Source of the DNA: Macrostomum hystrix
Taxonomy: Eukaryota > Platyhelminthes > Macrostomidae
DNA: 64,000 nucleotides
NCBI GenBank assembly: GCA_950097015.1
Contig: CATNEN010000029.1
Coordinates: 3,677,501 to 3,741,500 of the forward strand
Direction: 5' to 3'
In this document: positions 22,858 to 34,800 of the stretch, one piece after another
Layout: each line of letters begins with the position of its first letter
Position numbering within the stretch: position 1 is the first letter of the stretch
Made by a program: the position numbers and the translations under genes
The notes under the pieces: model-generated
The model's database searches: none
Told to the model about the DNA's origin: nothing
What the model saw: the letters and a program-made list of their open reading frames with translations, nothing else

Positions 22858-25800
22858 CTGAAAGAAATGGGTTTTCGCTGCTGAACAATCAGCGATCAGC
22901 GGTACAATCACAGAGCTACCTGCGCTATTCTGAAAGCACTCGAATCCACGCGTTCTCATGCATTCTAAGAGCGTAGGTAACTAATTATTAGTTTTTAAGG
23001 TTTAACAAAATGAGAATTTTACCAGCCACGCTGACATCTCGCACTAAAAAATTTAGCCCCATCAACCTTCACAGACAATAGAAATAATAATAATAATAAT
23101 AATTACCGATTACACCTGCACCAATTGGGTTAGACGCGCAGCCGAAAGCACAGACGCAGCTATTGCGCGGTGCATCCGAGGGCTGCGTACGGCTGTTTAG
23201 TCCATGGACTGGGAGGGATGCCACACCCACCCTCAATTACAATTGTCGTCTCACGTCTCAGGCTGGTGTTGGCACCCATTTTGCGAGTGGGTAAATCGAA
23301 GCAAAACAAGGAAATAAATAGTCTCCGATTAAAGCACTGCGCCCTGTAGCCAGTGCCAATTCTATACCAACACAGGTAATTCCAGTGAAAAATAGATCGC
23401 GATGTTTTACTCCTGTTTATTTGCAATTTAAACCTATTGTATAACTGCCTGTCCAGTGCAACTGCAGCTTGCGAGCGTAAATATGAGTATTTTAAATTGT
23501 ATATCCTGCCTAAACATGCTGCTTTTCAATTTCGCTCAGGTAGGACCCTGCCGTCTGCTCGACAACCAGCTCCTTGGTTGTCAGAGACTAAGGGTCGAAA
23601 AGTTTCCAGATGACCCATAGCTTCTTGTACTATTTAACTATTTATTATTCACTAAGGGAGCAGTAAATAAAAAATTTCCCCTTTACCGAAAAAAAATTTC
23701 CTACCTCGGAGCTATTTATTCATTGAGAGTAACAGCTCAGTAATATTAATTTATTACACCTGCCCCATTTGGGTCAGATGTGCAGCCAACAGTACAGCCG
23801 CAGCTATGGCGCGGCGTATCTGAAGGCTGCGTACAGCTGTTCAGTCCATGGACTGGAGGGACGCTACATCCTGCGATTGTCCCTGCTAATGTTGGTACCC
23901 ATTTAACAGCTGGTTGATCTGAAGCAATCCAGAGTTAAGTTTCTTGCTAAAGGACACAAATTGTTTCAGTAAAGTCGGGAATTGAATCCCGGACCTTCAC
24001 GCCGTGAGTCCGACGCCCTAAACACTTAGCTAGAACCTCCCTAGCTAAGACAATAATGCGAATTGATTACAGTACAAAAATACGCTCGTAATATGAAAAA
24101 AAACATTTAGTTCCCTTCAAGAAATGTACTGAAAATGTTAACTGAAAGGCAAGTGCAAAGGAGAAAATGAACTGACCGTCTTCCGCTTTTTCGGCATACT
24201 CTTCCTGTGGACGGCCCCGCACGATCTTAGTGACACTCTCAATGATGTAGTCAATGATCTTGAAGTCCTCCTCATCTGGAGCTGTCTCCATCTCGGCTCT
24301 AACCTCTTCATAGCTGTCGTTTAAGATCGCTACGAACATGTTCAGCACGATGTACATGATGAAGGTGATGTACGCAAGGAAAACCATTCTGGCCAACAAG
24401 CCGTTACGCACGATGTAGCTGACGTCGAATTTTCCCAACATTGCGGAGAACTGAGTGATCATTGACAAGTGTACAGAACGAAACGGTTTTTCCAGTGTTC
24501 CGAGAATCAGATACAGACACAGCGTGAATGCCATAAACACGACCATGAAGACCCAGAAAAACGAGCGCAGTTGGTTCAGTGATCGGGTCAGCGTGCCGAG
24601 CAGGTGGTTGAGATTTCGACTGAAGCGAACCATATTTAAAAATGAGACCTGTACCAGGAATGTGGCTGCACCGAGAAGGTAGAAGAAGGTCTCATTCAAG
24701 TACATGACGTATCGCAGGTTCGTGCTGAGTCCCGAAGCGTTCTGCATTGCCTCCAGTGACGTCACAGTCGCCATCGAGCGCAACACATAGAATCCAGCTG
24801 CTCCAACCAGACAAACAAATGCAGCAACGGTGTAGATATTCCACGGGCTCTTTAGGTAGTCCCAGCCTTCTCTCTTCAGGTCCAAGAAAATCTTCACTAA
24901 CATGCCAAGTGTGAGCAGACCAGTCAGGATCTCAGTGATCAGAGCAAACAGACCGAGAATGCCAACGTATCTGAAAAGTTGTGAAATTATATTCGATAAT
25001 TTGTATTCAGGAAAGCTACTTTTGAAACAGCCAGTTCATTTGCAAGACAGAAAAAACATATTTTGATTAAAACACACCTGTACAACTTGGTGGTGTAGAG
25101 TTGAGCCACAGACTGAGCACCTCCATATGCAAAGAACTCGGTCGCAAGCGTCACTGAAGTAAACAGGTTGACGTCTGGATAAAACAAGTCCAGCTCTACA
25201 AACACTGTTCGCGTGTAGTTGTCAATCCAATTGGTTGAGTTCAGCTGCTGCACCAAAGTCATTGCTTCGGCAAACTTGTTTGACATCACAGCTGTGTAGC
25301 CTCCTCCGGCATACATGTGCAGAGCACCCCAAAACGGCAAGCTGTTTGTTCGCTTCGCACTCAGACCAAGGAAAGCCAAGTCAAGAGCACTGACACTGTC
25401 TGTGAAGTTGCAATCACGCTGCACCTTCCAGCCAGGGTAGAAGCACTGTCGATTGTCTGCCTCAAAACTATAGTCGGCAGACTTGGCAACAGCCAGGACA
25501 TCCACCGGACGAATGCGCAACTGACGCAGAGTAGCGTGGCCCAGGCGAAAGCCAACCAAATCGGCTATAAACTTGCTTCGCGCAGAAGTCAGGTTCTGTC
25601 CGAGTGCCTCAACAGGGAACAGGCGAGGCAGCAGTGTGCTCTGCAAATACACGAAGTAGTCGGCTGCCGTTTTCACATTCTCCAATCCTGTGGCGGGCAC
25701 TTTCGGATTGCTTGGCTTGTAAAGGTGATTCTTGATGTTTGCGTGCAGATTGTAGGTGCATGGGTCCAGATTTCCATAGCAGATGCAGTACAACAAAGCC

Positions 25801-28800
25801 AGAAGAAGGAAGCTTCCGACAATCTCAATTGAAGTGCGCTTTGCCTTTGATCTCAGCTTGTTGTTTTGGTCGTTCTCTTCGATCTCGTGAATGTAGCGAA
25901 ATCCGTCTGAAGGGTTAATCGTTTAAAAATTTGATATTTCCGTTTTTACGCATATATGTTTAACAACGATGTCAAACAACGATGTTAAACATAAATCATA
26001 AATCATAATCATGACGCTATCAGTGCCGAATAATAAATCTTACCAATCATCTGTTCAGGGTGTCTGTATCTCACTCGAATGAAGTCCATGTCTTTTGCGT
26101 CATAATCCTTTCTCATCAGTACAGATATGATCAGACCGATGGCCAGAACCTACAGTACCAATTTGAAATGTTGGGTGATAATAAATGGCTACCAGTGAAT
26201 GTTCAGCCCTAAAGCAAGCCAGCAACAAAGTAAGAAATCGAGTGCCGCAAACCCACCTTCAACGGTTGAATGAGCAGCATCGACTGGAAGAGAGACAGGA
26301 AGAATGCCGCGAGCCACTCCTCCGACTTGGTCTTGCCCCAGTCCATTGCGTAGAACACGATGAAGACACCAGCACCAACAATGCTGCCAATAACCAGCAC
26401 CCAGCCAATGTACTGGAACCAGTGTGGTAGCTGGAACTTTTTAGCTCTCTTTCGCTTGTTCTCTGGCATTCGTAGCGGAGTGCTAACGCTGTCCTCACAA
26501 AGTCTATCCAACAATTCAATATCATTGTGAAAGGTCTGCTGCTCTGATTGATCGTCAGCTTCTCCAGAATCGTCAGCCATGTCATGAGCATCACAGCCAT
26601 TGATTACACGGTATCGCTGATGTCTTTTTGCCGCCTCCTCACAGTGCGATGTTGCTGTTTCCTCCTTCTCTGACAGATCGACTGATGAAATATTCGGATC
26701 AGCGTACTCTGAACGCTTCCGGATCACATCTAAAAGCTCACTCGACTTGACACGCTTCGCCGACTTCAGGAAGAATATTGTGATGGCTGCCGTGACAGGT
26801 ACGACACACAGAGCACCGAGGACAGATGTGAAGAGTGCGTTTAGTGAGAAGCTGATTGGACCGATGTGTATTTTCGCACTTGCATTCGGGCCACTCTCAG
26901 CCACTCCGTACCACATCGCGTTAGCTATCATTGTCATGAAGAGGATGCTGAAACAGACGCCCAACCGTTGCAGTCGGCTAAAGTTTGTGTCTGTCTTGCG
27001 AGACATTAGCGACATCCACAGATGATCGTCTGTCATCTTTCGCGACAGATTATTGCGTACCAGACCATGCGAGTATGCGATGTCTTCTCTCGTAGCCAGC
27101 TTCAACACGACAGGTGTCGTCTCGGAGTCTTCGTCCACAAAGCCATTGTGAATGAAGAAGTACCTGTAAGTGTTAAATGTCGAGAAATTACAGCATTTCG
27201 GATTTTCAAGAAAATAATACAAAAATGAATGTTTCTTTGTGTACGCCTGTATATGATTACTTAGCATTGTAGAGCCTGTCAGTGACGATGATGCGGTTCA
27301 AGAACCAATCGCATTTCTCTGCATAACCTGAGCCGTCGTGCCAGATCATCATATACTTGATGTCACCCAGGTGCCGATCGCAAGTCATGATGAAATGGTT
27401 GATGGCCCCATCAGTGAAGTTCTGAAAATCAATGAGAAAAAAATGTTATGTATCATCATTATGTATGATAAAAGAAAAAATGTGCACTCGAACCTGACGA
27501 ATTCCGTCGTCGAGGCGTCGACACGCTGCACGACTTTCTGTGCCCACCAGAGAAAAGTAGATGGCCGACTCAGTTCCGCTGTTTTTGCTAGCTCCTGTGT
27601 ACACGTCCAGAAGGTAGCGGTTCGGTCTGGAGCAGTCGTCTGTCAGCGGCAAATACTCAAACTAAAACAGTGATGTGAAAGAATCGACACGAAAACATGT
27701 AAGGTCCTATAAGAATACTCAATTTCTGGCAAAATTTTCAGACCCACTCACCATTTTCGAATCCTTCTTGTCAAGTCTGCGCAGGATGACGGCCAGAGGA
27801 ATGAAGAGGCACCAGAGAGCAATTACTGTGCTGAGAACAACCGCTGCCTCTGCCAGCTTTCCTTGCCAGTTGTCAAACAATTTGCCAAAATCAATCAAAT
27901 TCGGGGTCAGGTTGATACCCACTCCAAGACTGCCAAACAGGTTGCTGCGAAACACGGGTTTGGTTGGAGTTCCCTTCTCTAGAGGCAAGCAGTTTGCCTC
28001 TGGTAACGGCAGCCAGCGATTAAAAGCTTCTTCCCAACGCTGACATGAGTGACGCACCATGCTAAAGTTGTAGGCCAAGTACGGGTCTGAGCACATCACT
28101 GCTGCTGAGCTGTCTTTGTAGCAGCCACGCCGCCTCACACCGATATAGTGCACGCCGGATGTGTTGAGAAATCCCCGAGGTAGATAAAACATGGTCTGGT
28201 ACTGCCACAAGTCACTGCTACTCAGTGTGCTCGGATCGATGCCATGGGCCTCAGTCAAGTTGTTCGGTGGAATCGGAATCAGCATCGACATGCTAGAATT
28301 GTCAGGTGTCGGCAGGTAGTCAGACTGAACCATGACATCAAACAGATGACTCGGGTTAAGTGGAACCACAGTCACTTGAAGCAGCTCTGTCTCACTCACT
28401 ACTCGGAAGCTGTGGTAAAACATGAGCCATTTGTCTTCCGGTGTGCGATTAACCTGCAAGACCTCCGGCGGAGCAGTTGCTAAGCTCAGCTCGAACGGTT
28501 CGACTGTGTCCGCAAGCGTTGCCGCTCGACGTTTTCGTGAGTGACTGCTTGACGCAGCTGAGCAGTTTTCACGCTTGAGAATCATGACGCTGGATTTGAC
28601 ATTCTTTGCTGAAGACTGCCACACATACGGGTTGTTTGTGGCAAACACAGCTTTCACGTTGCAACCATCGTTGCCAGTTGCTGGTAATGAAATTTCACCA
28701 AAGCTCGACTTTAACGTCACATTCATGTCTCCACTGTCGCCCATTCGCCGTCCGACTGCGGCCATGGCGGTGTCACTGAATGAATACTCGCCGTTGGCCG

Positions 28801-31800
28801 TGTCTTGGATCACCATGCTGGTCACTTCGTCGATTTTGTTGAGAACGGTATCAATTACTCTTTTCGCTCTCGAGTTCACCTCTGTGACTGCATTCGACAA
28901 TGCAGCACCGCTCAGTGAAGTTGTGGTCGCATCGAAAGGCAATGCAGTTGTCGTTCCGACATCCTGCACTGTGACCGTACAGTTCTCGAGCGTTTCATTG
29001 GACAATCCGCCACACAGAGTCGCTAGTCGACTGTTCTCCACCTTGATTGTTGCATCTGACGCTTGCCAGATGTTTGATCCGGTTTTTACAAAGTCTAAAA
29101 TGCAGCAAAGGCCGATGCGAGAACTAACTTTAAGGAGAAAGCAAAAACGTCATTATACGAACTACTCGTAATTTCATTATTTTTTGCACAAGCAGAATTT
29201 CAAATGTCATCTTCAGCATAGTCGTAGACTTCACCTTCTCCCATGTAGTACCGATTAATAGAACTCATGTTGGACTTCAAAGTTCGATAGTTTCCAGTTA
29301 GGCTTGAAAACTTATCGACGACGACTTCCTGTTGTGAACGTAATACTTAATCATGAATAATTACTATTTGAAAATCTCAAATTAAAACAAAAATTTACTA
29401 AATAGCTTTGAAAATCTTACTTGAGAATTGAGAGTAACCTGATCAACTCGGAGTACAGAATTTCGCAGCAGCTCGTTTGTTTGCTCCAGTGAGTCGGTCG
29501 CATTCACGGTGAAGTTTGCGATCACGTTAATAAATTGCGTTCGTTGCTGCAATAATACGAGCGTATCACAATTTAATCAGATTTAATTTAACCGAAACTT
29601 AAGAAACCGAAAGCGTTTCCTGTAAAAAAACGAGGGAATGTACTTACCTGTGTCATCTTTACTCGGAAGCTCTCTCTTGACTCTGCAGTTGAGTTGGCAC
29701 CCTCTGCCTCTTCGTTCTTGACGTTCATCAATGAGCCGACGCACAGTAGAGTTGTAGAAGCCCCTTGTTGATCCCCCTTTTCTAAATACTTGTTTAGCTC
29801 AGGACTGCTCCCACTCAGAATGTCCGATATGTTTTGAACGAGTACCTCAGGTGGAACAGGAGGGGGCTTAACCTGCAACGAATGGATTTCAGGAGAAACG
29901 TTACTCCAAGTAAAGCATGATGGTTTTCGCCTGCGAATCACTTACGTAGACATTGAAGACGTAGTCCTTTCTGTCACCAAGAGGGTCATAGATGTAAGCA
30001 ATGAGATCAGCAGCGAAATTATCCGTCGGTGAGCCGACTGGGAAGAATATCTCTGGAGGCGTGGTCAAATCTCCATAGAAAAGAAGATTCGCTCGTCGGC
30101 TGCCCTTCTGCTGAATCCGATACTCATAGGTCAAGTGCCCGGTGCTTGTATGAAACTCTCTCCAGCCTGAGCAATTGATTTGGAACTTTGTCTCCATGGC
30201 GATTCCCCTTAGAGGATTGACGCTGCAGTTTCCACCCAATGGAGGACTGTTAACAATGAACTCCAACTGATCGGTGACAGGACCTTCTTGACCCTCATTG
30301 TAGGCTGTCACATTGATAAAGTAGAAGCTGCCGTTCACAAGAGTAAACTTGTTCCTTATCAAAGTGCTGTTCGTAAAAACGCCTAAAATTTTTTTAGATT
30401 GGAATGGCGTTTAAACCAAATGTCATTGAAATTGTGTTTCAGGTTCAAAAGGCATTACCTCCTTTCGTGAATTCCGCGAGATTGTCATCTGCAGCAGTGC
30501 CCTGTCGACGCATTCTCCAACGGTATTGGAGTGGCTGAAACTTGTGCCCACAATAAAGATTCGTGCAATCAACTTGATATTCAAGGTCATGCAGAGATGT
30601 GATCTTGGAATCACAATTCCGAACGCAACTGAAAAAGCAAAAACACTAAAATTGCAAGACAAGCAAAAGCAGTCATTGCGTAATTTGAGATCAAATCACT
30701 TACACCATCTTGATCGTCGGCGCCTTTTGTGGTCTCACTCGGAGAGATTTCTCACAATACTGCCACCTCGTGTCCTTGTACACAATCATTCTGAACAGGT
30801 ACGTCCGATTGGGCAAGAAGTCGTAGCTGTTTCCATTGAAGCGACCCGCGGTAGCGCTGTCACCTTTGTGAATGATTCCTGCTCCGTTGCCATAACAACC
30901 GCGATAGTTCTCAACACCCTGCTCAACTGGAAGTGGTATAATCGCAGTCAGATTAAACGGCTGCGATGAGTTCTCGGACAGCTGTAGGCACACCCAAGTG
31001 AACGTCATTCCTGTGTGATTTCCAGGCTCAACATCGTAATCTCGAACGTGGTTGCTAGCCATGAAAATAAACCTTTCGTTGTATTCCACTTCTGATGGTC
31101 CATCGATTCCAGTACACTCTAGTGGTGTTTTGACAATCTCGAGATAAAAGTTCAGCTCTGTGGACACTGGTGGTTGCACTTGAGCCATGGACAAATTAAG
31201 CAGAACATTGTAGACTCCGTACCACAGAGTTCGCTCAGGCAGCGAGATTGTGAATGAGTCTGCCAGATTTCTGAGGGCTGTTGCTCCACTTGTGTGATCT
31301 AATATTCTCCAATACCTCCATGTGTTTTGAGTCTTTGTGCAGTTCAGGTCAGCCATCGCTTCTACACTAAAGGCCACAGAGCGCCGAAGAACGAGTCTTT
31401 TTTCTGGATCTCGAGGCGTTAGAACTGTTCCATTGAATGTAAAATTCAGTCCTGGCTCAAAGCAAAGCCAATCCAAAACCACTGCAATGTTTTCCGCTGT
31501 GTCATTGCTGACATGATTGAAAGCAAACACACTTGCAGAGTAGCTCCCATACCATGGGTACAAGTGAGTAAATACAATTTTTGTGTCCAGATACGAAATC
31601 TCTGTAAAATTCATGCTGTGGCTTCTGGCATAGGGCTCACAGAGTTTCGGAATGCCAAAGCAACGACCAGCTGATCGATCCCCAAACGTCACAACGAAGC
31701 AACCATTGGTGCCGAATCTGGTAATGTTCAGCACGAATGTGGTTGCATTGTAGTTCAGAACACTGCCATTGTTGTAGAACGCACCGATAATCACAGCATC

Positions 31801-34800
31801 AAGGATGATCGCGACTGGTGTAGTTGTGAAGCGCCAGTCAAGGAGATTTGAACAGTTCACAGTGAAATTGCGCAAGCCAATGGCTGCTCGAGGAAACGAA
31901 ACTTCACTGTAGTCACTCTTGTTCCCATCCAGGTAGTCAATATATCGATAGAGACTTCCGAAGCCAGTAAAGTCAAACGAGCAGTGCATGTTAGTAACAG
32001 GGTAGCAGGGATGTGTGAGCCAGAAGCCTACAGTGGCAGGCGTGTACAGTACGCTTCTGTTGTATACTATCGTTGGACATGTCACTGGGTCGAGGATGAT
32101 GATGGGACCAATCGAGGCGCTCAGAGAGTTAAGCGTGTTCCACACAGTCAGATTCACTGTGTAGTTTCCAACTTTTGTAAAGTTGTGCTTCACGGCGAGG
32201 TCTTTGTCCACTGCAAACAGCGACGGGTGCGTGTAGTTTTCCACTGGCGAGTCGTCTCCGAAATTGAAGCTGAAAAGCACGTTTGATCCATTGAGCAACT
32301 TTGATATGATATCCACTGTTGTCATTCTATGCTCAAGTAGTGTTGAATGCAGACTTAGTCCGAAAATGCGCTCCTCGCAAGATAGGTTAGACACGACAGA
32401 TGCTCGCGAAACCAGATTCCAGCATGACACCAGGACGCTCACCGGTGTGCCAATCATTGAGCGCTGGCACAAAAGTTGCTGTGGCTGACTGGTAGAGTTT
32501 ACCCAGCTTAGCTCAAAATGAGAACTGGCAAACGAAACCAGACACGAAACGTGGGTTGGGAATGGAGTCAATGGGTGGGTGACGTCGATGCCAAATTGTC
32601 CATCGGGAACCTGAACACTCAAAGGAGCTGTCAGCACTAACCTCTGCAGAATGTGTTGCACGGTTACATTTCTCACATAGACGGTTTTCCTGGTGTGGAA
32701 ATTAAATGCCGTCACCTGGACATCGTACACTCCATGGTTTGGATAGTTCCATATGTAAGCATCTGATGTGTCAGCCGATAGTCTGGAGTTGTCAGCTACT
32801 GTCACGTTCCGTCCATCACCCACAAGAATTATATAGGAAACATGTGTGCCCGTCGCCAGGCTGATATTGGCCATCGAGTCTTCTGTTGAGCGATAGAGTG
32901 TGTTGTTCAAGAACACTGTCAGACCTGTTATGTTTTCTTGCTTCATCACATAGAATGTTCGGTTAAAGTTGTAGAACTGGTTCCAGCAAGTAACATTGGT
33001 CCACACGAACGGCTCGTCGACGACATAAGCCAAAGTCACAACTTGAGGTACATAGCGAGGCACTGTGAGCTGCACATACGTGATGCGATCTGTTTCTGTC
33101 TCCATGCTGCAGTTGATGATGAGATGTGAATATCTTGAGCCATTTGTCATCCGAAATGTGAAGCTCACGTTGATCGGAACGGCATATGGATAGTATTGAT
33201 AGCTGATATCTAGGAAGTCGACCAGCTCGGGCACAACATTGATTGCATTCGAAATAATGACTTCGTTGACTTCGTTCCACATGCGACAAGTGACATTGAA
33301 GCGACCGACATCGCTCCTGTAGTCATAGTACGTATCGAATCCCATGGAATAGAAGCTTGCAATGTGATTCCGTTGTGCCCAGTTCCAACGATAGCTTGCT
33401 CCAGTGGCGTAGCTAATGTTCACGTCGATTGTTGATGCTACGTCCCAGTGCGCCGAGGCCATGAAAGTCTCGCCTAAGCGGACTGTGCTTTCTGACAAGA
33501 CGCATGTGGCATTTGTGACTGGGACACCTGGGCATATCAGGGCTCCAGACAATTGTCGGCATAAAACATTGTTGGACGCGTCCTCCTCAATGAATGAAGC
33601 TGCGACAGTGCGATTAAAAATGACGCAGTACTTGGTCATGTTCTCACAGTTTGTTAGTGAGACATTAAACATTGCCTGACAAGTGAAATTCACTGTGCTG
33701 TTGGGATCAAGTCTCTGCTGCTGTTGATCGACACTGCAGCTCTGCCATATCGCACTAGCGTGAAGTCTCATGTTGTCAGAGGCAAGGAAGATTGTGGGCA
33801 TGAAGTTTCGTCGGTTGCCAGTCACTTCAGTCACGTGAAGTCCATTCACGTGACTCAGGGTAGAATTCCAGTAAATCAATGTGTTGTAGCGAGACAACCA
33901 AGAGCTGTTCTGTGCTGACAGATAGACTGAGCTCACGGCCGTATCAATAAAAGGTGCGCAGTTCATGCTGATGGGTTGACAAAGAATGTTATTGCTCGGC
34001 ACAGTTTCTGTGAAGCTGGAGTTTTCACCGTTTGTACTCGATACACAAATGTGTGTTGTCAGTTCACACAGAGTTAGGTTAAAGTCGAAACCCCCAGACA
34101 AACGGAAGCTCAGAGACTGTCCGATGGAGAGTCCGCGCTGCACTTCGGTCAGATTTGATGTCAGATTCGAAGTAACAATCACATTCGAGTCGAGACACGA
34201 AGCATTGTTGGAACAGTTGGATGACATCAGATAGGCAGTGAATACAAAGTTCTCATCTAGGTCTTGGACTGCACGAATGTCATATGCACCCGAGTTCGCT
34301 TGAACAGTCACCAAAAGACCAAAGTCATTATGAATGGATCTGGTAAAGACTTTCGGGTTTGAGGAAGTGATGCCGAAAGCAGTCACTCGAGTGTCTGTGT
34401 TAGGCTGACAATTGCGTATTGATGTGATGGACGAGCAGCCACCATTGTTTGTATAGTTGAGATCGCGATAGTACGAGTCGTCAGAGTTGACGACGGCAAC
34501 GCACAAATATGAGCACGCTTTGCATCTGCTTCCAGTTGGAAGCTGAACTGTTCCAGATATCATGAATGTAAGATTTAGTCCGATGGCACCGTAGGCTGCT
34601 TGGTCACCGTCTAGGACCTGCATGTAGCCAGCTCTAAAGTAGTCAGCTAATGGATCTGGATACAGCGATGTCAGCTCGGACCACATGAACACGCTAAAGT
34701 TGTAATTGATATTCGGAGGAGACACTGACGTGATGTTGGCAGTTCCATTTCGTACTTTTAGAGTTAGACTTTGGTTAAAGTTTTTCCTGAACGAGCGCAC

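Larger units (their letters stand above)
22858..24176 (-). other. Gene 1 intron 93 (1,319 bp), the longest intron, holding two SINE copies
   Basis: Separates the channel exon from the last coding exon. Contains two related SINE copies (see separate entries) and an exact decamer tacgctcgta (24081-24090). Confidence 0.85.

Noticed and set aside
23976-24046. Functional tRNA gene
   Set aside because: A and B boxes are good but the acceptor stem does not pair and the sequence continues into a SINE body with a related truncated copy nearby.
25317-25832. Plus-strand ORF of 171 codons
   Set aside because: Antisense to the polycystin extracellular domain of exon 92; no independent support.
28575-29171. 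Plus-strand ORF of 198 codons
   Set aside because: Antisense shadow of exon 87, which is supported by phase, domain content and the GPS/TM1 that follow. The plus-strand product has no recognisable domain.
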